Source: Fratercula arctica (taxonomy: Eukaryota; Chordata; Aves; Charadriiformes; Alcidae). From it: a stretch of DNA of 64,000 bases. The stretch lies in contig CANTUZ010000005.1 in assembly GCA_947846985.1 (NCBI GenBank), positions 48,883,389 through 48,947,388 on the forward strand, given 5' to 3'. Below, piece after piece: positions 35,201 through 50,200 of this stretch; position 1 is the first letter of the stretch, and each line of letters begins with the position of its first letter. Under the pieces are notes generated by a model, which searched no databases, had not been told where the DNA came from, and worked only from the letters and a program-made list of their open reading frames with translations. The position numbers and the translations under genes were made by a program.

Positions 35201-38200
35201 ACTATCTGATTATGAGTTCTTCTTTGCATGAATGGCAAAAGATAGAGAGAGGTATGGAAACACTACAGAGCTAGATCAGTAGTCTGAGACGTAGTCAAAC
35301 ACAGGACAGCTACTGTGATTTCCCCATTCTACCAGGAACTCCCCAGGTGACCTCCAATATGTTCCTTAAACTTTTGATGATTTAATTCCTGCAAAAAGGA
35401 TGTCAACAGACCCTGCCCTCACAGGAGCATTAGGAAGGTTACTTTACAATAAAGGGATGCTATGTAATAAAGCCACAAAAGTAGCTCAAGGGGAGAGAAG
35501 ATATATCGAGGAAAAGACAAACGTGTGCTCACAAATGATAGTCTGTTTTCATGTAATCCCTCCCCCCTATTTAAATATTTAATTCAATAACTTACATTTG
35601 TCAGTTGCCAAAAAAGGAGCTCATTAAAGATTTAATGTAAAAGCCTTCAAAATGTGAAATCACTTTTCAGGTCATCAAATCGTCAAGGACTAAAATGTAT
35701 TGGAGAACACACCTTTGCTTATAACATTAATATTTTAGCTCCACTGAAATCAAGGTAAGACCAAAGTAATCAGCCTCCATTCTTTTTTGTCTCTTCTTTG
35801 GCATCATTATGTTCCAGCAGCTCTAAATTTGATCCCAAAGCAATCACGTGCTGATGGTTTCTGCCCACCTGAATGCACCAGTGGAACTAGCTTGGACCAT
35901 ATTAATAGACCACTCTCCAATTCCTGTTACTCAGCTAGCAAAAACTCCACCTCTCTCTCCGAACCTCCTCATCTATGTTGGCGCAAAACTCTGCTCTTCT
36001 GTAGCTCCCGTATTCTGGAAGACAGTCTCTAAGTTTTCTCTCATAGTATTACCAAACCAATTTACAGCAGAACACTTACAGTTTTAAATTGGTTTTGTTT
36101 TTATTAGACCAAGCTTTCTGCTTTTTGTTTTTGAGTTGTGTGTCTTACATTTAGTCAGTAATCAATTCAAGCTCTCATCCTGCCTTTGTCCCCAAAGGGG
36201 TGTCTCTCATCTAGTAAACTAACTTCTCTGCCCACTCAGTTTTAAAGAAAAAGATCATTAAACGCCCTTCTCTCTTCTATTACCTCTACTCACAATATCT
36301 ATCTCTTTCATTCTCCCCTCTTACCACCTCACCCCCGTAAGTTCTGGGAATTAACTAGAAAGCTTTCACTCAGCAGATAAAGTTACACTGCACTTCATGA
36401 AGAAGGTGCAGAGAGAAGAGATTTCTAATTTTTCCTCGTACTCATCTAGAAGGCATATTTTACTACGTAGTCTCTGTGACACATATTTATGGTAGCAAAC
36501 CAACATCATGTAAAAGCTGCAAACGACTTGCTTTCTCTAGAAGCAGCAGGTTACCTGTTGGTCCAGGAGAAGGTATCTTTGGTCCACTGATCTCCAGGGC
36601 AGTTTGGTAAAAGTTTTCATTTTCTCCATTAGTCCCTTCTTCCCCATTCCTCCCAACCGGCTCCTGGAGATCCAAGCTTTCAGCTTTTGGTTTCTTTAAA
36701 CGTTTGACCTGAAAAGTGATCTACCAAAAGAACAGTATTAGCAAGGTTAATAGTAAGAACCACCATGAGCATTATCAGCTCCAATACACTACTGGTTTTA
36801 GCCCAAAGATTCAATTTCAAAGATGTTACAGATGACATCTTTCTCTCTCTCCCTCCCTCCCCATCTCAACTCATTCTCTAAGCCTAGTCACTTTCACTGC
36901 ATCACACCATGCAAACAAAGTACACAACTTCAGTCTCCAACATAGGAGAAAACCAATTTAACTGCTGGGGAACTGACAGGCATTTTTCATTACATATTTT
37001 GTTTGTAACATGATGACACCAGATACTTCAATGTTTCATGCTAACTGGAACTTTTGGTTAGAAACCTTTCTCCTTTGTAACTGTAACCAAGAAGTTTGAA
37101 GGCACCCAGCATCATTCAACACCTAAGCTCTTGCCGCTAATAATCAAGACGTATGATGTCGTTTTTAGTGATGCAGAGGCCTTTCTGTTAGAAGATCAAT
37201 TTAAACTACTTGTTCATTCCACACAAGCCATGAACCAGCTTTTAGGCCCACAGGGGATGTTCCTCTATATATTCCAGTGTTAAACCCCCTGAACTGTCCT
37301 CATCTTTCCCTCCTCCACAATAGTAAGTTGGTACAAGACTTAAGTAAACTCATCCAAACTTACCCACTCGGCTTCATCGTCATCACCACAGTCCCCAAAA
37401 CAGGAGCTAGCCAGTCCATCCTGAGATCCCTTCTTTAGGACCCGGATTCCCTGCAAGTCCATCCGACGACCTTTTACCTCCAGCGCCCCTTCAAAAGCTT
37501 CCTGAGGCCAAGAGTTTTCAAACTCATCCACCAAAGCCAGCATCTCTTCAGACATCTGATCTTCTTCTAAATCCTCCATTCCTTCTGAACCATTGCTTTC
37601 TGCAGTGACTGTGTCTGAGAGGGAATACCATAAAAACTTCAAATATTCTTTTCCTAGTGCTTCCACAAATTGTATAAAAAGAATCTTTTTTCTGTGACCT
37701 GACTTTTCCAACTTGCACAAACCAAACATCACTGACTACTCACTGCATGCTGCAAATGGAGAAGGGGAATGGAGAATGCAGACTTCCCCACTGCAAATAA
37801 GCATGAACTGTTGCTTCAAAAATCAACAACTCTAGACCACTTTCATAATTTTCCTTTCCAAACCAGAATTCTGCCTGTTTGAGGGAGTAAATAGTTGGTG
37901 TCTTTTCTCTATATATGTGCATTAAACACTGAATAAAGCTCTCTGTTCCTTAACCATAGACACTGTTTTTCTTCCCTTCTGTCTGGCACAGTTGATACAG
38001 AATTCACTGAGGTACAGTCAACGTGTTTGTAGACTCTTGCAAGAAACTACATCCTTTACTTTGGAAAATGTCTAAACCTTGATCTAATTTTTTTTTATTG
38101 AATACATTTTGATACTACACTTGGAGAAGAAGAACAGTGAACTGAATGAAACCGGTTTTAAGGGTTACTTGTCACTTTTCAGAGGGGGTGAAAACACAGC

Positions 38201-41200
38201 TTCTTGGAGGAAGGGAGACAGCTCTTCTGAAGAATCTAGAACTGATTCATTTACCAGAATTGATTTTGTAAGGTTGACTTACTTTCCAGTCTCAAGAAGG
38301 AGGGATCCCTTGCTAAACTCTGAGTAAGGACTTCTGGATCTTCTGTACCTCCCTCAGAGTGTTCTTCTGTCACTGTTGTAACTGACTCATGGTGGTCATG
38401 GAAGTATTTCTCCTTGTCATGACTGCCATCTGGATTTTTCTCATGACAGTGGCCTGAAAGAGAGAGATTTAATGATACATCACGTAAGACCGCTCCTCCT
38501 GGATATAAGCGCAGAAGCCGTAGTGCAAAAGCTACAGTCTTCTAGTTTTCTACATAAGGATTGACAGAATAATTCCACAAGGTATCAAAGACTTCATTCA
38601 GTGATTAAAAAGCTGATCTGCCTCTTGACAAGGAAGATCACCTAAAACAGTTACAGGAAAGTATGTTATTAGGGATATGCTGTGAACTACTAATGAAAGA
38701 AAAATCAGTTCTCTCTTGAGGGAAGGTTGCAGAGTATGTAGGAAATTACTGCGTGCTGGTAGCCACTCCAATGAGCATTCCCAAGACATATTTTTAGTGA
38801 CAACGCACCACACATGGGGGTTGCCTGCTGTATGAACTTCACTTAGGCACCATAATGCTCACCATGCTTACGTGCAAGAGAAAAAGGGCCAAGGCAGACT
38901 GACATGGGATTGCCAGGCTCTGATCTTCTGTGCCAGCAACAGACAGTACGTAGGCAGGACTAGCTCATTAAATAGACAGACAAAAGCTACAAGTATTAAT
39001 CTGTGACAAAAATCAGAAGTTTATTCAGCTGAAAATATAGCGTCTATAATTCTGTGGTCAGGTTACAGGCTCACATTCCACCAAAGGCAAAGATTTAGAA
39101 ATAACATTGGAAAAATCCAAATGTAGCCAGTAATGAGCAGGTTAAAAAAAAAAAACAAACAAACTTGCAACACTAGCTTTTAAGCATCCTTCAGTGAGAC
39201 ACTGTTAAGCTTCCAGCGAGTTTATAGGGTAGCCACCTGCAATTCGTAGCAATATTTTTGATTTCACATGCCTTTTAACTACAGACCTCAGATTTTCTAA
39301 CAGTAATTACTTGCCAGTGTTCCACAGCAAGAGGTGTTTAGAGAGCTGCTCCCCTGGCCGACCCCCAGAGCCGCACAAGTAGAGACGGGATTCTCCAGAC
39401 GCACAAGAGGCTGGGACCTGCCCCACGCCCCACTGCACAGCTACGGGGCCGAGACACCGACCAGGGCACTTGCCTCTCATCACACAGGAAGCCTTTTACC
39501 AACGAGAAAAACAGATCCCATGCACAAAGCTGCTGCTCTCAAACCCCTCCTTCCTTGATTTCAGTCACTTGTGAGTGAAAATAGCATACATATACAAATG
39601 AATTAAGAAGCACATAGCGAATCAAAGAAAGCTTAAATTAAAGATTCTCAAGTATGTTCCCCATTCTACCCTCATGAATGTGAATTGTATTGCTCCATGC
39701 ATTTCGAAAGCATTATTTTTTTCAACTGGCAGCATATAATATGAAAAATGTGAAGAAAGTAGATCAATGACTCCCTTTGTCTACATGCAATGATCCTGTG
39801 TTACAAAAGAATATTGTTAGGTCTCACTCTTATCAAGCCAGCAGGACGAGGGGATGGCTGTAACTCTTGTGTAAGGGTAACCTGTTCCACCACTGCTCAG
39901 CAAAACCAAACTATAGCTTTTTGCTGTACACTCTCAACTTTCACATCTGTGAACACTCAGGTGGCATCTTTCGAGGAGAAACAGACCAGCACTGTGTGTG
40001 TGCATGCATATGTGGGTGTGTTACCAAAATCAAACAAATCAAAAAGTATTCATAAACTCTCAGTGAAAACTATTTCTTGCCCTATCTTTTCTGCTGTATA
40101 TAAAGGAAGTCAAACAATGGTATTTTATGAGTAAATACATAAAGCAGAAGCAGTTAACTTCATAAACTCTTCTAACACGTGCCACACAGTTATAGTCTGC
40201 CTTTCCTACTCTAACAGTCATTGACTCTTTCTTTAATCCCCTCACCACCTCCCCCATGTTGTCAATAAAAATTTGGCATCATTAAAAAAAAAAAAAAAAT
40301 ATCACTTCAATACACAGAGATCCTCTTTAATTTATGAGAAATGGCATGCACAGAAACCTAAAGCTGAAACTAGTCCCCCTGCCTGACATCAAACCAGGCT
40401 GATTCTGATGCAAGTCAGGTGCTTCTCCGTAATGTGATGACCACAATTCCCTTTGCTGAAGGTCAACCCATCATTAGCATAAAGGAAAAAAGCAAAAGGT
40501 CTGAAAAACAGACATCTGATTTTAATTGAAATAAAAATGCCCAAAAGAGAAAAAAGCTGGAAATAGCAAGCAGAAGGAAAAAAAACCAGCCATGAAGGCA
40601 CTTAAAATTCTACTTAAAACCAACTCCGTTAATATTAATCTACAAACACTGACAGCTAAAAACAGACTAGATGAGAGTACTGGCTTTCTTGGGATTTGAG
40701 AACTGCTATATATAGAAACCTGAGCCGCCTAATTTTTTCAAATTGCTGCTTTCAGTTGTCTGACATCACAGGAGGAAAAAAATGCCAGCTGAAAAACCAA
40801 TGGAAATTCAAGATTTCTGATGAGGGCACCATGAAGCTGGTGGTACTGAAACACTGCAAGTCACAACTTTACAGCTTGTTATCAGCCTGAAGACCAACAG
40901 GGAAGACCCACCACGTAGGAGCGTGAGACCAGCAAGGAAACAACGCAGCCCCAAACTCCAGGCACACGCACTGGGTGCAGAACATGAGCTGTACCACTGC
41001 AATACTTACAACACCGTAGCTGTGTGAAGGACAACGGTGACCGTCACCCTACAACTGCTCAGCTATGTTAATTAACACTTCACATATATTCTGGTTGTCT
41101 AAATATGCACATGTGAATTTTACGCGTGAAGTCCTGACACAGCTACAAAACTTGGAAATCTAAAACTACCCCATAGTACTTGATCAATTCAGCTTACTCC

Positions 41201-44200
41201 ATCCTGAAAACTTTACTACAGAGAAGGATCACTTTCCTGCTCATTTATTTTCCGAGAGCAGTTGTTGCCACTTTTCCTACTGATTCTACAGAGCCAAGAA
41301 AGCACAGAGGAAAGTGGATCAGAGTCTGTCCTACCTTGTGTATTATGAAACCTGTACTATGTTCCAGGCAGTGAAACAAAAATGCTATAGGATGACACAA
41401 AGTGTGTGTCTGGGGCTTTATTTAAGGGGTGGAAATAATACAAATAAATAGCCTGATTGTGCCAGGTCAATGTAGAAATTGGGAGGAAAAAAGAAGGAGA
41501 TTAGTTCCTAAATTATAAAGCAATCTATTGGATAGAAAAAGCAAATACAAACTCTAAAGTGAATCATGGAGACCTTGGAGATTAAAAGCGTAACACAGTG
41601 GTATATATTAAAGGCCTCTTTCTCGTATTGTTCTAGTCTGTAATTTTTGTGGCCAATGTGAATGTACTTAGCACTAGCACTACACACGTTTTAAATATAA
41701 AAAATATCTGCTAGATCATCCCTCCCATCTAATATTAACGACCTGCTTGATTTTCAGGACCCCTCTTGAACGCCCACCGAAGATGCGATACCTACTACAG
41801 TTGGTAGAGCTAAAAAAAACCCAAACAAAAAGTGAGACTTAAGTTCTTGTTTAGGAATTGGATGATTCCAAACTTTTAAGTTGAACAACACTTAGTTTAA
41901 GGAAAGAAACACCCAGAGTGTTGACATCTGTAACAAGGAAGGAGAAATTGTAGGATGGAGAAGCGATACAGCAACTGACATTGAAGATCTGTCCTACCTA
42001 TAAGGGAATAACAAATGTTTATTCTGAACCATACTTCATATTGCCACATTTCTCAGAAAAGTCACACTTGGAAACAATTATGAACTTCCCTCATTACATA
42101 CAAACTTTTTTAGTACTACGTAGGGGTTTTTTTTTGTTTGTTGAAGAGCGAACTTCTGTCAATTTAGGTGACTCCAGACCCTCTGACTGAAAGCCACTTA
42201 CCTAAAGAGCAAGGAAAGAAAAGTGAAAAGTACGGAAAGAGGAAAGAAGAACAAACCGTGCCCCCAGTGTATCACATGGAAGTGCTGCACCTTGAAGGTG
42301 GTCTCAAAAGTAATCAAACTTTGCCATTAAAGAGAACACTGATTGTTTTAAAAACCTAAATTAACTGCCACTGTAGCTGTTTGTGCATTGTGGTACACCT
42401 GGCAGAGAGAACAAGGCCTCAATAAATATTTTCACCATCTGATTCCTATATAGCAACTTAAGATAGATGATTTGGTGTCATCAACAGCACTGGAAATAAA
42501 AAGTAAAATTATCTCCAAGTGTCTTTGGTCAGCACAGAGTTTTTAGTGACTGTTTATTCTTTGTTTGATTGTCAGTGTAGAGCTTGCAAAATATGGTATT
42601 CCTGAACTTCACCACCTATATTCCAACAGACTAGGTTTAAAAAAATTTAAATCCCTAACTTCACGGGGTGGGACAAACTCATTTCCTTAAATTATATTTA
42701 GAAGCTATGATGGCAGAACAATGCTTTAAAACTAAAAGTCAAGTAATTTGAAATGTTAGGTACTGATTTTTTTCCTACCACGTGGAATAAGCAGAGCTGG
42801 ATTATCTCTTGAATGATTACAAGAGCCGAGTGACTATTGCTGTAGTCAGTGACTTGCATTAGGTTATGCAAAATGCAAGTTATCTGGAGATAAGTGTCAC
42901 TTAAATGATGTGCCCCTTTACATTAGAACAGTACAAAGAGAGAACTGTACTTAATACAGATGTAAGTCAGCCTAATACCTGAGTTGTCAGAGTACAGAAC
43001 AAACTGAAACCAAGCTGCTAGAGGGATTATTAACTCCACGCTTATTTTGTGATGCCCGTTGAAAACTAGTATTCCTCACAGTGAAATTTAGTAAAGATAG
43101 TTCTCCTTTTTAATAGCAGGAATGACGTATCGCTGAGCTTAGTGGAAATAGGTTTTAATCCCTGCATGCAGATGAATAGTCTCATCTTCAGACATTTCAG
43201 GAGCAGTGCATCAATAAGCAGCCGCCTTTTTACTTTTGCTAGTCACTGTTTACACAGATGAAGAGAGACACAAGTCAAAGGGGATTGCATATTTCCACTT
43301 TACATATGAAAATGCATAAGAATTAATGCTGCTCTTAGGTTACGTGAAAACTTTAGGGGTGCTAACAAGTCCTGTTCGGTGCTTCATATCACAGGCAATA
43401 TAGTCTACCAGAGTTTACAAAAATATTCTGGAATGAACAAACTCACCTATCAGGTCCCTTTCATGCATCGAAAACTACTGGGTTCTCAGTCATCAAATTT
43501 TGGGCCAAACTAGCACCTGAAGAACCTTTTTGCACCATGGTGATGTCACTGCAATGTGACATTAACAAGCCAGGGTAGCGTTAGGGGGAAGTGCTGTTTG
43601 AGAGACCATCCTTCATATAAAACACGAGCTTTGACTTCCATGGCAATGTTAACACTGATGATTAACACACTGCATACTCAAATTACCTTTAAGTTTCAAG
43701 GTGAACACGATCATTTCCTAAAGATCTCGTGAGCTATTAACAGCAACCGTGTTATTCCAGTCACATATGAACAGATATTTGATTGCAAAACATTTGTTAA
43801 TGGAAAAAATCCACACCAGTTGTTTTGAGTTCTACAAGCAACAGGATGCGCAGTAACTAGAGAAGAGACCTATCTTTAGCAGCTATTGCTGCTCTGCTCA
43901 CCTTAATTATAAATTAACATAGTTCTATTAAGATTTTGCTCTAAAATTCATGCATTCCTTTTCTTACTGTCTTCCTGAAAAAATAAGTATTTACAGTTCA
44001 AAACAAGTCCCATGATTGAGCTTTGAAAGCAGAAACTGCAAACCACTTATGACTAAACAGGAGTGTCATTAAAAACATTACAGAAAGGTCACGAGCCATA
44101 ATTGCTGAACTACAAGATAGACTGCGCTCCAGAAGCAAAGAAAATTTGGTGCTTTCCACACATAGAAGCACGTAAAAACACCCCACAAAACAAACTCAAA

Positions 44201-47200
44201 CAAAAAAAAAAAAACACCAAAGATTTCTCAGTTTATTTTTAGTGAAAAACGATCAACAAAGTGACAAATGGAGCAGGGAAATAAAGGGAGAAGAGAAGTA
44301 GAAGCTCTTAATTACAATTGCCTGACTATGCAATACTGACCTGTGAATGTTTGATAGGTCTATATTTAACTGAAGAGAAACACACAAGTCCTCCTACATA
44401 TTCACTGTGCACTACAGGACCAGGAAAGATATAAAGCAGACAGGCAATCTACGTATGCAAAAGCATTAAATTGTTTGAAGTCTTGTTGCAGACTCAAGAA
44501 CAGCCCACTCAGCAGTCAGTCGTGCTCTTTCTGAACCTGACGGTATCATGCTTCCTTCAACAAGGCATCACTACGCTCCACACCAGTAACACAAGTGTAC
44601 CACCAGTACCTTTTACAGCTGTAACATACTGGATAAATCACTAAAACCAACGTATCTACTACCGACTTACCATAGCTGCTATTCTGGAATAACGAAGGAC
44701 AGATTGTAATAAGTTCCCCCTCTGGTCATAGAATTGTAGAATTTTGTCTAGGTTGGAAAGGTTAAGATCATCGAGTCCAACCATCAACCTAACACTGACA
44801 AAACCACCACTAAACCATGCCGCTTCAAACCACACCTACCCATCTTTTAAATACCTCCAGGGATGGTGACTCCACCACTTCCCTGGGCAGACTGTTCCAA
44901 TGCTTGACAACCCTTGCAGTGTAAAAATTTTTCCTAATATCCAGCCTAAACCTCCCCTGGCACAACTTGAGGCCATTTCCTCTTGTCCTGTCACTTGTTA
45001 CTTGGGAGAAGAGACTGACATCCACCCCACTACAGCCTCCTTTCAGGTACTTGTACAGAGCGATAAGGTCTCCCCTCAGCCCCCTTTTCTCCAGGCTAAA
45101 CAATCCCAGTTCCCTCAGCCGCTCCTCATAAGACTTGTGCTCCACACTCCTCACCAGCTTCATTGCCCTTCTCTGGACTCGCTCCAGCACCTCAATGTCT
45201 TTCTTGTGGTGAGGGGCCCAAAACTGGACACAGTATTTGAGGTGGGGCCTCACCAGTGCCGAGTACAGGGGGACGATCACTGCCCTAGTCCTGCTGGCCA
45301 CACTATTTCTGAGGTAGGTCAGGATGCAGTTGGCCTTCTTGGCCACCCGGGCACACTGCTGATCAAGTATTTCAAGTTAAGTATCAGTGTGGGTACTGGC
45401 AGGGAATGGCGAGCGTAGTGCCCAAAATTTAGACTAAGCTTTTGGTGTATTTACTCCCCACAGAGAAACACTGCTCATTTTTAGCTCTTCCCTTTAACAT
45501 AAACCCTCCTTTGCAAAACTGGAAGTTACAGGACAAAAATAAACATTTTCAAAGGACAGTACATACTGCTAACTGAAAAATAAACGCTAAGTGCAGAGAA
45601 CAAATTAGGAAAAGCAATATGAAGTACTTTAAAAGTTGATTTTCATAAATTTCTACCTCTTCTCTAAATTCCTCCCTTAGATAAGGGGTCAGTGGCCCTT
45701 CAAAGATGATGACAGGCATGCTCAAAATCAGTAGTGAGAAAAGTGCACTACATAACGAGCATTGGTTTGATGCATAGCAAACAACAGGATGATTTATGTG
45801 GTCAAAATTTAGACTCAAGCACACAAAATGAAGCATACAGAAGTTCTTTTTTTTTAATTATTTATTCCAACAACAGGTTTTCAATTAATAGGATTATACA
45901 GTAAAAAAACTGTTCTCACTCGTAGGGAAATAGTTTTTAAATATGATTGGTAGCCAAAAGATGCCTCTAAACTGGCTTAGCTATAGATTTAAAGATTATC
46001 TGTTTGTTTTATTACAGCAGTTCTGATTAAACCTTTCAAAACATAAACAATTGCCAACAATACATAACCAGATTTCTTGTTCACACTAAGTGAGAAAAAT
46101 ATCTCACCATTGCGTAACAGACCAGTCCCTGATGAAGACACACAAATTCTCCTTATGAAATACAAAGAAGTGATAAATAAAACACGGAAAAAAATTAATT
46201 AAAAAAACCTCACCTACATTAGATCACAGTATGATGTATGCTATGAATATTGAATGACTAACATTTAGTTCCCTGCACACAACCCACTTCTGAAATCTGT
46301 TTCTGATTAAGCCATGGAAATTCTTAGTGTATGGATCCCTAGCATAAGCAAAGGTAACACTGGCCTGCATTTGCTTTGCTCTCTTTCTAATCTTTCCTCC
46401 ATCATAAGCTACATACCTCTTCTTATGCTAAACATTAAATATTTTTTTAGATCCTGTTAGATCCTACAGCACCTACAAACTCAAGTTTAAAAGGGGCTTA
46501 AGTACAACAGTAACCCACGCAGGAGAAGTGGCATCATGTAGTTGAACTCCACAACAGTTAACTAACCCCATTATGAGTTATCATAGCTTTCCACTTCTCT
46601 CAACACACTGGGATGACATTATAAAGCCAAGTAATGGCCTTATGTGTGTGTCTTTTGTCTACCACTCTGTCTGTAAGGTTTGCACCATATGTTGGAATTT
46701 AAACAGTATTCCACAGGGACCCAATTTCACATTTTTTATTTTACGAAAATATTTTTCATAGGCTGTATTATGTTTATCTGCGTATCTCTTCACTAGGTTG
46801 TACTTGATCCATGACAATTTACAGATTTGCTTGGCACAGATACCCATGCAATCTTCCTCCTAACTGAAGACTAAAGCAGACACACTCAAACAATGTGTTA
46901 ACTTGTCAGGTAGGTATTCCCCTTATTAACCTAAGATAGATTTTAAGTGCTTAGCAGTTTGTCTGACAGGCAATGCTTTTACACAATTCCATGAAGAAGC
47001 AGAGTTGTTGCTGTAAATAAGAAGGAAAAAAAAAAAAAAAATCAGTCCTGGTTTTGAGGGAGTGATGAACAAGAATTGGATTAGCCTTTTCTTGAGTCCA
47101 GGTAAGGAATACCTGCAGAAGGCTGTTTGACAAGAATACTGCCAACCACCTCAGTTTAGGATTCAACAGGAAAACACTCTCCTCACACTGCTGGAATAGT

Positions 47201-50200
47201 ATAAAGCTATAGAACAGTGCCTGCAGAAAGACTAGGAATTTTTGGAAGAATGTCCCTTCTCCTCAAAACTGCTACATACAAGAAGCATCAATCTCTTCCT
47301 TTAGGGAAACTTCGAATTGTCCTAGTTTCAGTCACTAGTAGTCAGAACAGATGATAGATTTAAAGCTTTGAGGACAATCAGAGCACAACACAAACTCACA
47401 TGAACCAGACAACCAACCTTAAAAGGAAAAAACAAATCAATAAAGTAGACAGATGAGGGGTAGTTAAGTGCCTGGCACTCCACGGCTCAGCATGCAGCAC
47501 TCATTTTAATCCGAGCACATGGCATTGCATGCTGCTTTGAGACAATCTCAACATGACTCATTACAGTCTGAGGCTACACATCACCACTTTACAAGTTCTC
47601 AGATTTAAGCCAAGTGAATGCAGCCTTCAAGGTCTTGGCAATTTGTTAACGACACTAAACTATGCATTGTCAGTTCTCCCATACATGGGGACCACATGTT
47701 CTTTCTCTTCCAAACATGCTTTAACCAACTCACTAGTTCAGTCTGTACAGCTTTACTATGAAGTTGTTTGTGCAACTACATCTTCCTGGAGATGTAGCTG
47801 GGGAATTACTATTCCTCCTAAAAAGGCTGTTGAACATATGCATTTGTTGGACCTTTTTAAAAAGGTCCAGCTCCAGGTAGTGCACACTATTCAGGTTCAA
47901 TAAGAATTTTTAGCAGCTACATGCAAGAAACCACCACTGGCAAAAGCACCTTCCTAAAAAGAGAAGACAATACAGATAGTAGCAAATGTCTCATTTTGTC
48001 TAAGTTCCTATCACAAAAAAGCACCAAAAACATTGTAGAGAAAGGTTATACATCTGATAACGGAATCTATCAGTTTTGAAATATTTAGTTGGAAAGAAAA
48101 CCTTTTCCCTTCCACTCTAACCCCTGACGATCCCCCTCCTACTACATGAACACATAGTTATGCCAAAGTAACTGAAGGATCCAGATAACTTATCATGAAG
48201 AACTATTTGCATTATAAAGGCAGATGAAAATGGGAAATGTCATATTATATTTAGTTTAGTACTGTATTGCTTTTCCTTCATGAATTAATAGTTTTGCATC
48301 AGTAAACTCTCACTGAACTCTCCTACAATTCTACGTTCTGTTCCATTGTGCTATCCCCATTTCCTCAGTTACTCCTGCAGCTGAGGCCATGACTTTCTTC
48401 TCCCTCCTCTGCTAGCCCATGGCCTTCTGATCCTGGGAAAAGACAGAATGAATACAGAACACTAAATATTGCAGGCATACCATTCTTAACAGAGCATGAT
48501 GCAAAGTGAGACTGATGACTGTTGGGAGAAGTTGTTAGGTACACTGCCATGCTGTAAATAAGCAGAATAAGTACATAAGCTGGTGAGACAGACTTTGCAC
48601 GATGTAAAGAAATCACCTAACGTCAGCATAAAAAGAAGCTGCAGACCAAATTCACCTATTAGCACATTTAAGAAATGCAAAAAAAAAAGATATTCGAGCA
48701 ATAGAGATATACTTAAAGACAGCACGCTTTGTTTGCTGGTTTCAGAAACTCTGAAGACGCGTAACAGCTTTCCAGCAAGCAGTAGCTTGGAAGCAACTTG
48801 CATGCGCAGTGGGTATACAGCCTTTGGATACTGGTGTAGCTAAAAATGCTGTTTAACATAGCACCACATTCTTTGATTTTTAAATTTAAGAATCTCAATC
48901 GAGACATCCCTGCATAGTTTTGAGAATAAAAATACATGGAGCTTGTAAAAGAAAGACAGGTTTCGAAGTGAGCTTGGCATGGTCCTTCACTTTCTGCTAC
49001 TCAAGATACACTAGACAAAGACTTTTCAGGTAAAGATCTGATTTATACAGCAGGCACTAAATCAAATAGTAAAAAGTATCAAAAAGACTGCGTTTGGTCA
49101 ACTATCTTCCAGATCACAGTACTAAAATTCTAGGAAAGCTGTGATTACTGCAGCAAAGCTGGATGGTAGGAACTGTTTTGCTCCTTGCTGGGCTGGTGCT
49201 GCAGAAATGGTATCACAAAACTGAAAGAATAACTGGGTCACGTTACTCCCACAGAGCACATTCTCACATAAGATTTCTCCAGGATCTCACAGTCAGAGGC
49301 ATGTCTGACATTTCCCGACACCCCCACCCTCTAGGGATATCTGCCTCCAACAGGACAAAAAGCAGTCCTCATTCTCCGTATCTCCCACCTGCCTGCATTC
49401 AAATAAGATGTCTTCATTCTACACAAGTACAATTTAACCTCCTCTTACTCCTAAGAGCCCATATATGGTGGCCTAGATTCCATTTGCGGAGCAGCAACAG
49501 TTCTTTCAGACGGACTGACGCTGTATGGCATCCCTTGACAGAGATGCTCAAGGGAGAAAGAATCCAGCTTGATTTTCAGATTGCTGGTGGAACTTGCAGG
49601 GTGAACAGTAGGCATGCGGCTGCACACATGAGCGTGTAGGGGGTAGAAATAAGCAATTGAGTACTTCACTTCAAATGATAACATTGATTCTAGTACTGCT
49701 GCTGTTTAAGACAGGACCCACTTTCCCTATGCTACTACTAAATGACAATGCAAACATTTGCCATGATGTGTTTCTGATTGCTCTGACAAGTTGCTCACGT
49801 GCTTCATAGAATTCTGCTTGTTTAAACAACCCTCCTGGCGTCAACTATTCTGATTATACAGATGAACTTTCCCATAAGACAATGGAGAGAGTGTAAAAGT
49901 GACAGATAAATGAATGGTCACAGATCCCATCCCTTTCATTAATATAATCAGATAAATAGGAGTACTAACATATGAGAGTACTAACATTTGTGGAGCCTAA
50001 ACAAGGCTTGGGAGCACTCAAGAATTCTGCCTTCACATTATATGCAAGTCAAAGAAAGAAAACGTTGAATTTTAAACATACAGTAGTGTTCAGTTCAGAA
50101 TCCCATACAACTGGTATAGATTCTGTCCTTTTGCTTCAACTAAAACAAGATTAAATTCTGAGCTAAACTTAACACCCTTTGCCCCAAGAGTAGACATCCC

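Larger units (their letters stand above)
34088..36554 (-). other. TTC17 intron 9 of window (2467 nt)
   Basis: GT-AG intron (GTAACC ... TCTCAAG). It contains an ancient SINE-like relic (about 34630-34745) and a perfect 18-bp inverted repeat (34833-34871). Otherwise AT-rich with no coding segment. Confidence 0.85.
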
